The notes under the pieces were generated by a model. It saw only the letters and a program-made list of their open reading frames with translations, made no database searches and was not told the origin of the DNA. 64,000 nt of DNA from assembly GCA_007258455.2 (NCBI GenBank), contig VDFB02254880.1, forward strand, positions 1 to 64,000, written 5' to 3'. The DNA is from Sequoia sempervirens. Taxonomy: Eukaryota > Streptophyta > Pinopsida > Cupressales > Cupressaceae. This document shows, one piece after another, positions 24,601 to 32,159 of this stretch. The first letter of the stretch is position 1. Each line of letters begins with the position of its first letter. A program made the position numbers and the translations under genes.

Positions 24601-24700
24601 TAATGTTACTTATTTCTCCACATTGTAGCCTAATGAACATGACCATGGTGAGAAGGATGCTGTAGCCAAGTATCTGGCATCGCAGGCTGATTGGATTTCT
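6570..24700 (+). CDS. Limit dextrinase (pullulanase-type starch debranching enzyme), partial gene, four exons
   Basis: The enzyme hydrolyses alpha-1,6 branch points of limit dextrins and amylopectin in plastids, during starch breakdown and also in trimming during synthesis. Exons 6570-6640, 6871-6963, 7495-7585 and 24629-24700 join in phase (71+93+91+72 bp = 109 codons) with AG/GT at every internal border. The joined protein carries plant pullulanase blocks: [67 protein letters not shown]. This is the central catalytic (GH13) part of a protein usually over 900 residues; the earlier VDGFRFDLMGH region and the later exons are not in the window. No stops or frameshifts occur in the four exons, which favours a functional gene. 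Exons 3 and 4 are 17 kb apart. PU1/LDA would be the usual symbol, but I leave it blank because the species is unknown. Confidence 0.85.
6871..6963 (+). CDS. Limit dextrinase exon b
   Basis: This 93-bp exon lies between acceptor TTAACAG (to 6870) and donor GTATGC (6964). It completes the Ile codon and reads [16 protein letters not shown] then [14 protein letters not shown]. The glutamate of [10 protein letters not shown] lies in the block that normally carries the GH13 catalytic acid. It ends two bases into a Ser codon. Confidence 0.9.
7495..7585 (+). CDS. Limit dextrinase exon c
   Basis: This 91-bp exon lies between acceptor GATGCAG (to 7494) and donor GTAAAT (7586). It completes Ser and reads [16 protein letters not shown] then [14 protein letters not shown], ending in phase 0. 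FNDRIRD and [15 protein letters not shown] are highly characteristic of plant pullulanases. Confidence 0.9.
9008..9128. repeat. Flank repeat F (left copy)
   Basis: About 120 bp beginning GGCAGCAAGGATCC is repeated at 22797-22918 at roughly 88-90% identity by eye, on the far side of the gypsy element. Similarity ends after AAAATCAA. It is far too long for a normal 5-bp target site duplication. Confidence 0.75.
9241..10788 (+). repeat. 5' LTR of the gypsy element, first part (U3)
   Basis: It begins TGTCCCC, as do the LTRs at 27282 and 37510, followed by a recognisable 'CTAG..CGGTGG..GACCGTTAGCCTATT' block. It is split by the solo LTR at 10789-14304 and resumes at 14305-14487, ending ACTACA before the primer binding site. 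Bases 10211-10788 are repeated at 22163-22735 in the 3' LTR remnant. Confidence 0.8.
10789..14304 (-). mobile_element. Truncated solo LTR of a 4-kb-LTR family (copy A), nested in the gypsy LTR
   Basis: On the - strand it starts TGTTGTACCCC (14304) and is homologous, feature by feature, to the complete solo LTR at 44874-49092. It lacks about the last 150 bp of that LTR. The uninterrupted paralogue at 22720-22745 (CTTGCTATG...TTAAGTTTGAAC) shows the pre-insertion site. A TATA box (TATAAATAAG on the - strand, 11296-11305) is conserved with the other copies. Bases 12139-13680 hold eight palindromic GGGCGCC units. ORFs inside, such as a 155-codon one at 13294-13761 (-), run through these repeats and look non-coding. 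Confidence 0.8.
12139..13680. repeat. Eight ~225-bp units, each with a GGGCGCC..GGCGCC palindrome (copy A)
   Basis: Imperfect inverted pairs such as GGGCGCCCC-spacer-GGGGCGCCC occur near 12139, 12363, 12589, 12806, 13050, 13282, 13516 and 13655. Spacing is mostly 217-244 bp, the last interval being 139 bp. After most pairs comes a 'GAGTTAG/GACTTAG' tail, then a region with 'GATCTGATGATC' and 'GCGAAGCTGA' style blocks, so the whole unit is repeated and not only the palindrome. GC peaks sharply at the palindromes in otherwise AT-rich DNA. Confidence 0.8.
14305..14487 (+). repeat. 5' LTR of the gypsy element, second part
   Basis: It resumes at GTTTGAACATTG, the sequence found uninterrupted at 22736 in the 3' LTR remnant, and ends CACTACA followed by one G and the primer binding site. 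Confidence 0.75.
14489..14500 (+). promoter_or_regulatory. Primer binding site (initiator tRNA-Met type)
   Basis: TGGTATTAGAGC differs by one base from the common plant TGGTATCAGAGC and lies one base after the LTR end. It is where reverse transcription of the gypsy RNA would have been primed. Confidence 0.8.
14665..15840 (+). pseudogene. gypsy gag relic
   Basis: The putative start ATG at 14665 reads [15 protein letters not shown], with a stop near 14743. Reading continues in shifted frames: 14895-15215, then 15227-15760. The Retrotrans_gag core is at 15227-15600 ([18 protein letters not shown], then [14 protein letters not shown]). A zinc-knuckle remnant follows at 15750-15790 ([11 protein letters not shown]), where the first cysteine position is lost and a TAG precedes it. 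The opening MGD resembles the gag starts of the elements at 57500 (+) and 61263 (-). Confidence 0.8.
15960..16460 (+). pseudogene. gypsy aspartic protease relic
   Basis: [11 protein letters not shown] at about 16015 is the active-site block. The usual D-T/S-G reads D-I-G here, a likely inactivating change. DDFYVVSI follows, then stops at 16217 and 16243. The stretch continues through [16 protein letters not shown] to [14 protein letters not shown] with a further stop. Confidence 0.8.
16470..17380 (+). pseudogene. gypsy reverse transcriptase relic
   Basis: Ordered RT blocks are visible: [62 protein letters not shown], then the catalytic box FFDDIYIF (near 17030), where both aspartates are kept, and [10 protein letters not shown]. 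Stops at 16827, 17148 and 17370 break it into three ORFs (16470-16829, 16845-17150, 17151-17372). Confidence 0.9.
17381..17815 (+). pseudogene. gypsy RNase H relic
   Basis: [39 protein letters not shown] and [11 protein letters not shown] are the standard Ty3 RNase H blocks, followed by DALSRR at the RNase H/integrase boundary. In-frame stops occur near 17506, 17554 and 17710. Confidence 0.85.
17816..18284 (+). pseudogene. gypsy integrase relic, N-terminal part
   Basis: At 17972-18284 the HHCC zinc-binding region ([19 protein letters not shown], then CPTCQQKRP) leads into the start of the catalytic core ([26 protein letters not shown]). The reading ends abruptly at 18284, where a copia element begins. 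The domain resumes at 21933. Confidence 0.85.
18729..20438 (-). pseudogene. copia gag (UBN2-type) with three zinc knuckles, frameshifted
   Basis: It begins [20 protein letters not shown] then [10 protein letters not shown], the DUF4219/UBN2 gag start. WDKLKHTYE and [17 protein letters not shown] follow after a frame change near 19980. A first zinc knuckle is [14 protein letters not shown] (near 19660). A lysine/glutamate-rich coiled-coil-like stretch follows (19440-19200), with another frame change near 19190. Two more knuckles are [14 protein letters not shown] and [14 protein letters not shown] (18970-18740). Gag coats the element RNA in virus-like particles. Two frameshifts make it a pseudogene, though most of its length is readable. 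Confidence 0.85.
20489..20504 (-). promoter_or_regulatory. Primer binding site of the nested copia element
   Basis: On the - strand TGGTATCAAAGCAGGC follows the LTR end with a two-base spacer. It is a near match to the initiator tRNA-Met complement. Confidence 0.8.
20533..20551 (+). promoter_or_regulatory. G-quadruplex-type G-rich run in the copia LTR
   Basis: GGGTGGGGGGTGGGCGGG is four G-runs with one-base loops on the + strand, antisense to the element RNA and about 40 bp from its primer binding site. A similar run (GGGGGGGGCGGGGG) is at the equivalent place in the second LTR at about 62739. Function is inference. Confidence 0.6.
20741..20860. repeat. Six mini-palindromes sharing a CACCAAC core
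   Basis: GTAGG-CACCAA-CCTAC (20741), GAGG-TACCAA-CCTC (20759), GTAGG-CACCAA-CCTAC (20784), GGAG-CACCAA-CTCC (20802), CAAGG-CACCAA-CCTTG (20822), GAGG-CACCAA-CCTC (20847). The arms differ in sequence but each pairs with its partner; the core is constant. Confidence 0.85.
21933..22160 (+). pseudogene. gypsy integrase relic, C-terminal part
   Basis: [31 protein letters not shown], stop (TAG near 22055), then [20 protein letters not shown] is the C-terminal integrase region (GDxVYLKLQPYRQ). It is in the same orientation as the domain broken at 18284. It is joined directly to LTR sequence near 22163, so the end of pol, the polypurine tract and the LTR start are deleted. Confidence 0.85.
22163..22797 (+). 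repeat. Truncated 3' LTR of the gypsy element
   Basis: It aligns with 10211-10788 and then, without interruption, with 14305-14375. This shows the 10789-14304 insertion is absent here. Both ends are missing: the start by deletion into pol, the end at a junction with flank repeat F'. Confidence 0.85.
22797..22918. repeat. Flank repeat F' (right copy)
   Basis: About 120 bp like 9008-9128. The junction with the truncated LTR shares a short GGCAA-like stretch with both parents. Confidence 0.75.
22919..24628. other. Intronic DNA upstream of exon d
   Basis: Two short + strand ORFs (22891-23169, 92 codons; 23214-23429, 71 codons) read like possible fragments of one unrecognised coding sequence ([36 protein letters not shown]). 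I cannot assign them. The rest is AT-rich with no clear feature. Confidence 0.4.
24629..24700 (+). CDS. Limit dextrinase exon d
   Basis: This 72-bp exon (24 codons, phase 0 at both ends) lies between acceptor CATTGTAG (to 24628) and donor GTAAGT (24701). It reads [16 protein letters not shown] then ASQADWIS, the segment that directly follows 'GLLLQ' in limit dextrinases (PNxHDHG). Finding it 17 kb downstream, in the right phase, links it to exon c across the transposon-filled intron. Confidence 0.85.
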
Positions 24701-25519
24701 GTAAGTTTACCCCTCTTACATAATTTCTTGTACTCTACTGATTTATTGAATACATCTCCTTTCTAAGCATTGATAACTTTTATTGTAGGTCCACAACATT
24801 TATTACACAAGCTCATTAACTTGTGTATCATAGTTGCCAATGATATTTTTTTATGTACTTACATTCATGTTTGTGTGTTTTTGGGTTTCCTTTTTTGCAC
24901 AAAGCCACATAGATATATAATAACATTAATACTTGGTAATAGATGTGGCAAATTCTATTTAAATTTTACACAACAAAATTCAACAGTTGCTAATTAAGAA
25001 AGCATCAAAAATAAAAAAAATTATTAGTAGAGTAAGAAAGTGTGTCATTTGAGCACAAAGCTCATGAATTTTATCTATACAAGTTTTTTTTAGAACAAAT
25101 TCCTCTATATGCTCAAGGTAGAACCTAATGTGATATTTTTCTGAATATAAGCGAGATTGTTGCTCATGTACAAACCAAATTGACCCCTATGATTTTTTTA
25201 TCAACAAGCTGGAAGTTACTCATCGACAACCAATCCTAACATATAACTATTTTAGCTTTAGTTACCCTATAAACCAGGGTCAAGCTAAGGGCATTGGTAA
25301 TATAAATTTGATGCTCAATTGATATAAGTCTTTCTCTTCATGTCATATAAGATGATTTTTTTTCCAATTTTCTTCCTTTCCTTTCAAGATGCTTTGTCCA
25401 CAAAGTATCGATATATTTTCATCGTTTTCCATCAAGTATACATTGGTGTATTGTCTTGTAAATATTTGATTTTCCTTTTGATCATGATATTGATTGTCTT
25501 CTCTAGTCTATTAATGGAA
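24701..25519 (+). other. Intron-like DNA after exon d
   Basis: It begins with the GTAAGT donor. It is AT-rich with no recognisable exon or element up to the copia LTR at 25520. Confidence 0.5.
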
Positions 25520-26338
25520 TGTTGGAGTAACTAGGAAAATACCTAATAATTAATTAATTATTAGGCCCCTTTTAGTTTATGCACTTAAGCTAAACTTAGG
25601 AATTGTTTTTTTATTATTAAATTGAGCTAGTTATAGGTCATGTTGTCTCATTGCATAGAATGAGGACACTTGCCACAGTCTAATCTAATCGTCACCTAGT
25701 TTTTTTTCCCTTTTCATAAGGATTCATCATTCATTGTAATCAATTATTAGGTTATTGCATCAATACAATACTTAGGTTGTTGAGCAAATTCATCTTGCTT
25801 TTCTCTCTATTTGTGATAGGATAATTTCTTACAGGTGATTTCTGAGAACTATGGGGTTCACCATCAACTTCGACATAGTATTAGAGCACCAAATTTGTGA
25901 CTTTTTGTCTAAATTTTGAGGGATCTAGACTTGAGGGAAAAATTGGCTCATCTTGGACCGAAACGAGCATCATCGTATGATGTAGAATAGCCAAAAACTG
26001 TAAGGTCGCCTATCAATTCACTAAATTTAGAGATGTTGAAAAGAAATAAATTTAAAAATATTTTAGTAGCCAAAAATACACACAAAAATTTGTACAGCTG
26101 TAGGACCCTGTGCACACCCCTAGGCTTCCATTCAACCTCTTGCATAGCGTTGGTACAAAGGTTTTTTTGAAAAATTATCTTTGGTTTTTTCATTAATATT
26201 TTCCATAAATCTTAAAAGAAAAGCAAAACAAAAAGGTTTCTTTTCAAACCTTGCATAGGGGTTTGTACCTTGTGTAGGCGTGCAACTGAGTTTGATAGCT
26301 GGTGGCAACATTGTCTTGCCATTTGTTGACCAATGACC
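25520..26338 (+). mobile_element. copia-type LTR (25520-25875), primer binding site and leader
   Basis: The LTR is 356 bp, starting TGTTGGAGTAAC, a start common in plant Ty1/copia LTRs, and ending TTCGACA. TAGTATTAGAGCACC (25876-25890) is a slightly decayed initiator-Met primer binding site. The leader runs to 26338, where the element at 26344 is inserted, and seems to resume at 32160. No gag or pol from this element was found. Confidence 0.65.
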
Positions 26339-26343
26339 ATTTC
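26339..26343. repeat. Target site duplication ATTTC (left)
   Basis: ATTTC directly precedes the left LTR and is repeated exactly at 32155-32159 after the right LTR. Confidence 0.85.
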
Positions 26344-26506
26344 TATTAGTATAATATCTTTCTATTTGTGTTGTTAATGGTCATCTAGTTAGTTTCTAAC
26401 TTCGTCTGTTGTTAACGATTGTTTCTTTTAGAAACATTGTCTTTGTAATTCTACTTAAGGAGATTTTGTCTCCTCTGTTTAATGAACAACATTGATTCTT
26501 TGAACA
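26344..26506 (+). repeat. Left 163-bp LTR
   Basis: It starts TATTAGTATAATATC, ends CTTTGAACA and is followed directly by TGGTATTAGAGCC. It contains the short inverted blocks TTGTTAACGA and TTCTTTTAGAA. Confidence 0.85.
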
Positions 26507-26519
26507 TGGTATTAGAGCC
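26507..26519 (+). promoter_or_regulatory. Primer binding site of the short-LTR element
   Basis: TGGTATTAGAGCC abuts the LTR with no spacer; it is an initiator tRNA-Met type site. Confidence 0.8.
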
Positions 26520-27281
26520 AGTATTGTTTTAAAAATTCGAAAAAAAAAAAATTTCAATAAAATTTTCGAAAGGAAATTTTTATGTTTATGAATTTTTTTT
26601 CTGGCTAAAGGTCGGCTCTGAGATTTTCGACGTTTGCCCTTGTCTTCTGTGTTGCCTGCGACCTCTGTGACAGAAGATCTTGTTCGTGTGTTTCGTGGCG
26701 TGTTCGTTTTGAGCATCTGTGCAACCAAGGGTTTTATTTTTCGTTTTTCTCAGAAGCAACAGACTGGTGTGAAGGTCGTGTTTTTGTCCTGTTTCTGCTA
26801 CACATGCACACTCTTTTCTGCCCACATTTTCTCCCGTTTTTGGACGCGTTTTATGTAGATATTTTGGCTGTGTTTTCACTTGTTTCTTGGCACGATTTAC
26901 AGTCGTCCTGGCATGCATTTTTCATCATCGTTTCTGGCACGATTTGTTCTTCATTCCATGACTTGTGTGTCCCTTCGCTCGCGATTTGAACTCGCGTTTT
27001 CTGAGCACCAGACAACCGCCTCGGTTCTTTGCCCGCATTTTTGAAATCCGATGGCTTGTGTTATCATCGTGCTCAGTTTTTTTGGTGATCTTTGTTTTCC
27101 AGCCAACTAGGGTTTTTAAATAAACTCTCTATTTCTAGTCAAAAAATTATTTTGAGTATAGATTCTTTGTGGGTTTTTCGAGATCTTTTTTAGGTTGCCT
27201 TCAGTTTTTTTTAGGGACTTCAAAATTCGTACCTCGTTTTCTGTGCTAGCGGATTTATTTTGAAATCTGTACCTATCTTAA
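26520..27281 (+). other. T-rich leader of the short-LTR element
   Basis: Untranslated-looking sequence, very T-rich on the + strand. Overlapping small ORFs on both strands have no recognisable domain. Confidence 0.5.
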
Positions 27282-29097
27282 TGTCCCCTTCTCAAACCTG
27301 ATCTTTCTAGTGACCGTTGGCCTTTTCCTTGGGAACCCGAAGGCTAGTCGGAAGATAAATTAGGGTTTCCTATTTTTGAGGAGGTCATTGCTCAAAGATG
27401 ATGGATTCAATGGCGGATCCTTTCTGGGTTTTCAGAGAGCTTCGCAGTGGTGTGTTCATCTCGGCATTCTGAGCATTTTCCGGAATTTACTATTTTTAGT
27501 AAATTCTATTTTTAGCAGCTTTCCAGTTGAGTTCAGCTCGGTTGACTTCCTGCTTCAGTTTGGTCAGATGTTTTGCTCAGTATTGGCTTCAGGGCATATT
27601 CGGAAGGATAAGTTAAGTCATTTAATTAAAAAGTCACGTTTTAATTATTATATTTTAACGTTGACCCTTGGCCTAGAGTTAATGACTTAAGGTTGTTTTA
27701 AAAAGGTGATCTTTTGAGGGTGGCGCCTCATTAAGGAATATTTTAATTATTACTAAAGTCTGAGCAAGCTTTGTTGGGCGCATTTATTAAAGTATGATAT
27801 TTATTTAAAATATCAAATCTAAAGCTTTGAAGGAAAAGTACGCCCATCCTTGAGGAGATTGGGTTTTGACCTAAAAGCGGATTTTAGGGTTTTGAGAAGT
27901 CAACTGGAGAATTATAAAAAGGAGTCTTGGAGCATCATTTGGTATCTTTTATCTACAGGAATGTTATGCTGCCGGATTGGCTTTGGGATTGCTTCGAGGA
28001 ATGAAGGCCTCCTAGCTTGGGCATTGCTTCTCGCTTGAAAGACAGCGACTAGTGGTGATTTAGTCTAGTTTGTGAGTTACATTTAGTTTATGCATTGTAA
28101 TCAGCTTATCGCATGGTTAGATCTGATTTGCATATTAGTGGTTTTCAGCATTTTGCATTATTTGTTACAGCAGATTCATGTTTTTATTCATAAATCAAAA
28201 AAGACAAAAGTATTGCATCTGGGTATTAACCCATTCCCCTTGTTAAGGCTAGGCGCCATCATTCTCTAATTTGCAGATTTTTTAGAGAAGTATTTAATTT
28301 AATAGAGCAGATCGCCTTCCTTCTTGCAGCCGTACCATTTGATTGCATTGGGTCTCGTGCATAATTAATTGTGGTTGTTTGGATCTGTTTCCTGTGTCTC
28401 ATCTTAGGCGCCTCCATTGTTAGAGCTTATTGCATTTGGTTTCATGTTAATTGGGCAAGTTAAGAGAGAGATATGAGCAAAATAGTGAATTCCTTAGACT
28501 GCTGTTTTTAATTCAAGAGTGCAGATTTATCCAAAAATCAGAGTTGTAATTTTGAGCATCGAAAGGTCTATTGTTTTGGCTCTTCTAACCATACTAAGAA
28601 GAGATCTTTTGATGTAATGTTAAGCTCTCAAATTTCTATGATTTCAGCAAGCAGATGAACATCCTTTGTAAAACTGACAGTAGTACTGGCAGTCATTTCA
28701 TTCTTGTTCAAATCTGATTGTAATTCTCAAATTCATTTAAGTTATTGTAATAGTTACAGCTCCGCCCTATGGTAGCTACTTTCCCAGCTTGGGTTAGCAA
28801 GCACATTCTGGGTGTCGAGTATTTCCAGTTTCAGCATTTATTTCAAGCATTTAATTCTGTAATCACTCCGTCATATGGTCGCCCCTCACTCCGCCTTGGA
28901 TTGGGTAGCACATACTTGACGTTGAGTTCCTTTCTGTATTTAGAGTAGAGATCCTCTGACCAATGCTCGCCATCATCGGCGCCATTCTGGTTAGAGTTGT
29001 TTTCTTGCACGTTTTGGTTTATTCTCTAACCCTAACGGGTGCTATGCTTTGTAATTTGTAAATCGAAAAATGAAAAAATTTGGCTCGGAATATTTCA
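27282..29097 (+). repeat. TGTCCCC-type LTR inside the short-LTR element
   Basis: It is 1,816 bp, starts TGTCCCC and ends TATTTCA. A TATA box (TATAAAAAGG) is near 27915. The 'CTCCGTCATATGGTCGCC' and 'CTTGACGTTGAG' blocks near 28866 and 28910 match the LTR at 1-1614. No matching right-hand LTR was found. Confidence 0.75.
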
Positions 29098-29098
29098 G

Positions 29099-29111
29099 TG
29101 GTATCAGAGCC
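29099..29111 (+). promoter_or_regulatory. Primer binding site after the TGTCCCC LTR
   Basis: TGGTATCAGAGCC, the classic plant initiator-Met primer binding site, one base after the LTR end and 130 bp before the start codon of the 643-codon ORF. Confidence 0.85.
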
Positions 29112-29228
29112 AAGATCCTGCCATCCTGTGCCCAACAAGGTTTAGTTGTCAGTCGTATGATAGAGAAATCAGTTTCTACACCAGAGGTCAGAACGGAGTT
29201 CAACTCAGTTTAGAAGTGGCAGATAAAC

Positions 29229-31160
29229 ATGGCTAACAGAGAAGAGATAAAGTTGGAACAAACACTTTTTGAGACCGGGAATAGACTTGACAAAGAATGT
29301 AAGTCAAGGGAAGATGAAAGGAATAATCTTCAAATATTGGAACAATGTTTGAGACAGGTGAAGCAGTCACCTTCTGAAATGATGCAGTTGGCATTATCAC
29401 CGGCATTTCACCTTTTAGTTCAGCCCTATTGGCTGGGACACCCAAATGAAGAAATCAAGCTGCTGATTACTTCTTGCTTCATGGAGTTAATGAGAATAAT
29501 GGTTCCCATGACACCCTATGATGATGAAACCATGAAAATCATTCTGAATATGATTGTAGAAAGTTTCCAAGATCTTGATGAAACTGGAAGCAATCTATTT
29601 GCTAGAAAGGTTGCTATCTTAAAAACATTTTCAGATCTCTGGGTAAGTAACTTGCTGTTTGCCTTGGAAATGCATGATCAGATTTATCACTTGTTCCATT
29701 ACCTCTTCATATCCACTTGGAGTGAGCAAGAAGAGGATGTTATTGCAGCTGTGAAGAAAATCCTTATTCTCACCATTAATGAGTTAGATGAAATTCCACC
29801 AAATGTCCAATCTCTCCTCTTGGACACATATGAGTGTAAAAAAAAGGATTCTCCTATTACTGCTATGCTGATCAAGGAATTATTTAATCAATGTGAAGAG
29901 AAATTGAAGCCACTTTTGGAGAAGTCTGAACAAGATGCAAGAATATTTAGTGATCCTGATGATATAGATAATTCCAAAGAGTCTATACAAGGTCATATTG
30001 AAGATTTGGTAAAGAATGATTCTCTTCATGTTGCTGGCTCAACTTTTGAAGAAGTTCCACATGAAGAAATCAGTGACATACTTCCTCATGGTGAAGATAA
30101 TGACGGTGAAGTTTTCAAAACAGCAAGCAATGAAGATTTTTCACTTCATTATGATGGTGACTTTGGGCTTGAGCAGAAAACTCGGTCTTTGGAGAGAAAT
30201 GTTTTTGACGATATCAGTTTGAGGGATTTGGGACTTGACTTATTCAAAGAGTCATCACTACAAAGGGAGCATGATAAGTTTTTTCCTGTTGATCATCTTA
30301 ATCAACCCACTAGCATTTGGGATCCAGGTGTGTTGGCACCAACGTATGAAAGAGAACCTTTGTGGGACGAATTTCCCTTTGATCCTGATGAAGACCAAAG
30401 TTTCGTTTGCATCGCAAGCTATAAGGAGGGCACAAAAGGAAAAATTGTCTTTGATGAAGAAGCTTGCTCTGAAGAGTTCCATGGTGACCCTTTCGAGTTG
30501 GTTGCAGCCACCAAGGAGGATGTTGTTTCTTCTAAAACTTTCAGAACAACATTCGATGATTCTTCGTTCAAGTTAGGGGCTGCCATAGCCTTTGAACAAG
30601 AAGACCAAGTGGCTCTTGATGATGTAGAGTTTGAAGGTGTTACTAAACACAAATATGATTTTCCAATGCTTGAAGCTGATTGCAAACTTGGGGTCAAAGA
30701 ATCTGTGAAGTATGATGTTTTTTTTGACAATGAGCACTCTCCACTAGTCAATGGCGAAGTTCATGAATGTTGGAGCAGCAATGAAGGCAGCAAAGACAAG
30801 GGACAAGGTGCTGATTTTCAGTTGCAGCCTATCAGCAGTTCATCATCTTTGAATTCTCATGATTGGGACAAACAATTCAAGGTGTCCATTGACAAGGAAG
30901 TGCAAGCTTTATCCTTGTTTGATCACACACATAGCTTGGTTGAGGAATTGTACTGGAAGGCTCAGCTTGAAGAGAGACAAAGAGGAGTGAAAGATGAAGT
31001 TGCTCTTCCCAATCTGCAACTTATCAGAAACTCTTTGGTAACCTTGAAGTCCGAGTACATGCACTTGGTTGAAGATCGTGATTATGCCATTGAAGTTGCA
31101 AAGAAGAACATTTTTTTTTCTTTAAAAGAAATGCTTGTGGTTTTAATATTTTTCCCTTAA
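29229..31160 (+). CDS. PDS5-like HEAT protein ORF carried by a retrotransposon (643 codons)
   Basis: It is the longest intact ORF in the window, uninterrupted and without introns. Residues 1 to about 225 resemble the N-terminus of plant PDS5-like cohesin cofactors: QSPSEMMQLALSPAFHLLV, SCFMELMRIMVPMTPYDD, IVESFQDLDETGSN, ARKVAILKTFSDLW, then KLKPLL at the end of the HEAT region. PDS5 proteins bind cohesin and tune sister chromatid cohesion and repair. Residues 240-560 are acidic and low in recognisable structure. Residues about 575-630 (LVEELYWKAQLEERQRG, LVEDRDYAIEVAKK) look like coiled coil. The last 15 or so residues run into T-rich element DNA, so the natural 3' end is probably missing. 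It occupies the place of gag, after an LTR and primer binding site. A captured, spliced host cDNA, possibly fused from two genes, is my inference. Whether it is expressed is unknown. Confidence 0.75.
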   Translation: MANREEIKLEQTLFETGNRLDKECKSREDERNNLQILEQCLRQVKQSPSEMMQLALSPAFHLLVQPYWLGHPNEEIKLLITSCFMELMRIMVPMTPYDDETMKIILNMIVESFQDLDETGSNLFARKVAILKTFSDLWVSNLLFALEMHDQIYHLFHYLFISTWSEQEEDVIAAVKKILILTINELDEIPPNVQSLLLDTYECKKKDSPITAMLIKELFNQCEEKLKPLLEKSEQDARIFSDPDDIDNSKESIQGHIEDLVKNDSLHVAGSTFEEVPHEEISDILPHGEDNDGEVFKTASNEDFSLHYDGDFGLEQKTRSLERNVFDDISLRDLGLDLFKESSLQREHDKFFPVDHLNQPTSIWDPGVLAPTYEREPLWDEFPFDPDEDQSFVCIASYKEGTKGKIVFDEEACSEEFHGDPFELVAATKEDVVSSKTFRTTFDDSSFKLGAAIAFEQEDQVALDDVEFEGVTKHKYDFPMLEADCKLGVKESVKYDVFFDNEHSPLVNGEVHECWSSNEGSKDKGQGADFQLQPISSSSSLNSHDWDKQFKVSIDKEVQALSLFDHTHSLVEELYWKAQLEERQRGVKDEVALPNLQLIRNSLVTLKSEYMHLVEDRDYAIEVAKKNIFFSLKEMLVVLIFFP

Positions 31161-31991
31161 AAAATCAATTTATCTAGGTTTTTAATATTTTTCCTTAAAA
31201 ATTATCCGGGTTTTAATAATTTTCTTTCCTAGGAAAAATAAAAAATCTCTTTGATGGGTTTTCAAAATTTTGACCCTTTGGGTTTTAATTTTTTTTTCTT
31301 GAAAAAATCATGGGAGGGTTTATAATTTTTTCCTCAAAAATTAAAGGTTTGCTCCTGTATGCCCTGGTCAGGTTTTCACAGTTCGGGAGGGTTCTCTGGT
31401 TTCTGGAATGTTTTACCATTTTTTCCTTAAAAATGATGTTTTGTATGCTGATCCGTGTTTTGGATTTTGTGCTAGCTACCTATTTCTGGGCTTATGTAAT
31501 TCACAGAGTTGTGTGGGATTCCTTTGTGGGTTTTTACCATTTTTTCCGAAAAAACGATGATTTGTAATCTTGGGTTTGGTGATTTTTTTCTCAAAAATGG
31601 TACTTTGTTGCAGTTTGTTTTTAGTTGCTCCTGGAGTTGCTGTGCAAACATCTGCACCAGTGTTTTTTTGCAATATGTTTTTGGGCATCTTGCTCATCTG
31701 CAACAGTTTGGAAGGTTTGCCGATTTTTCCTTAAAATCGTGGCAATTGTTCTTGGTGTGTCTTTGGTTACAGGGAGGGATAGTTCTCCAACATCAGGTTG
31801 GACGATTGGTGTTTTTTTGGTTATTTCCAGAAGTTCTGCAGTTTCTGGGAGGGTTGGTGGCAAACTCATCTCAAGTGGCAGAGTCAGTGGCAGACTCTTG
31901 TCTTTTGTTGCAGAAGCGTTCTAAGAAGAAGGGGGCAGCCTTCTCTATTATTTTTCTTTGGGTAGTTAGAATGATGACCATTAAGGGAGGG
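31161..31991 (+). other. T-rich 3' non-coding region of the short-LTR element
   Basis: Dense in 'TTTTTCCTTAAAAA' type blocks spaced irregularly through 31150-31740. Short ORFs on both strands seem to be chance. It ends in the polypurine tract AAGGGAGGG. Confidence 0.55.
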
Positions 31992-32154
31992 TATTAGTAT
32001 AATATCTTTCTATTTGTGTTGTTAATGGTTATCTAGTTAGTTTCTAACTTCGTCTGTTGTTAACGATTGTTTCTTTTAGAAACATTGTCCTTGTAATTCT
32101 ATTTAAGGAGCCTTTGTCTCCTTTCTTTAATAAAGAACATCGATTCTTTGAACA
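31992..32154 (+). repeat. Right 163-bp LTR
   Basis: Same length and ends as 26344-26506. It follows the polypurine tract directly and is followed by ATTTC. Confidence 0.85.
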
Positions 32155-32159
32155 ATTTC

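Larger units (their letters stand above)
7586..24628 (+). other. 17-kb intron of limit dextrinase, filled with nested retrotransposons
   Basis: It starts with GTAAAT and ends with TTGTAG. It contains a gypsy element (9241-22797) with two further insertions nested inside, leaving roughly 3.5 kb of non-element sequence (7586-9240 and 22798-24628). Those flanks are AT-rich and show no convincing exons; 8491-8980 has short ORFs on both strands that I treat as chance. Confidence 0.75.
26344..32154 (+). mobile_element. Complete short-LTR retrotransposon carrying a PDS5-like ORF, no gag or pol
   Basis: It is 5,811 bp with two 163-bp LTRs (26344-26506 and 31992-32154, ten mismatches by eye, about 94% identical). 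It has a primer binding site TGGTATTAGAGCC at 26507, a polypurine tract AAGGGAGGG at 31983-31991 and ATTTC target duplications. The LTRs begin TATTAG rather than TG. No gag, protease, RT or integrase is visible, so it is non-autonomous. Its interior (26520-31991) holds a T-rich leader, a TGTCCCC-type LTR (27282-29097) with its own primer binding site, and the 643-codon ORF. The total size suggests either a nested insertion that lost its right end or a chimera made during reverse transcription. Confidence 0.85.

Noticed and set aside
26586..26918. Two overlapping 110-codon - strand ORFs
   Set aside because: They are antisense to a T-rich retroelement leader, Lys/Thr/Arg-rich by composition, with no domain.
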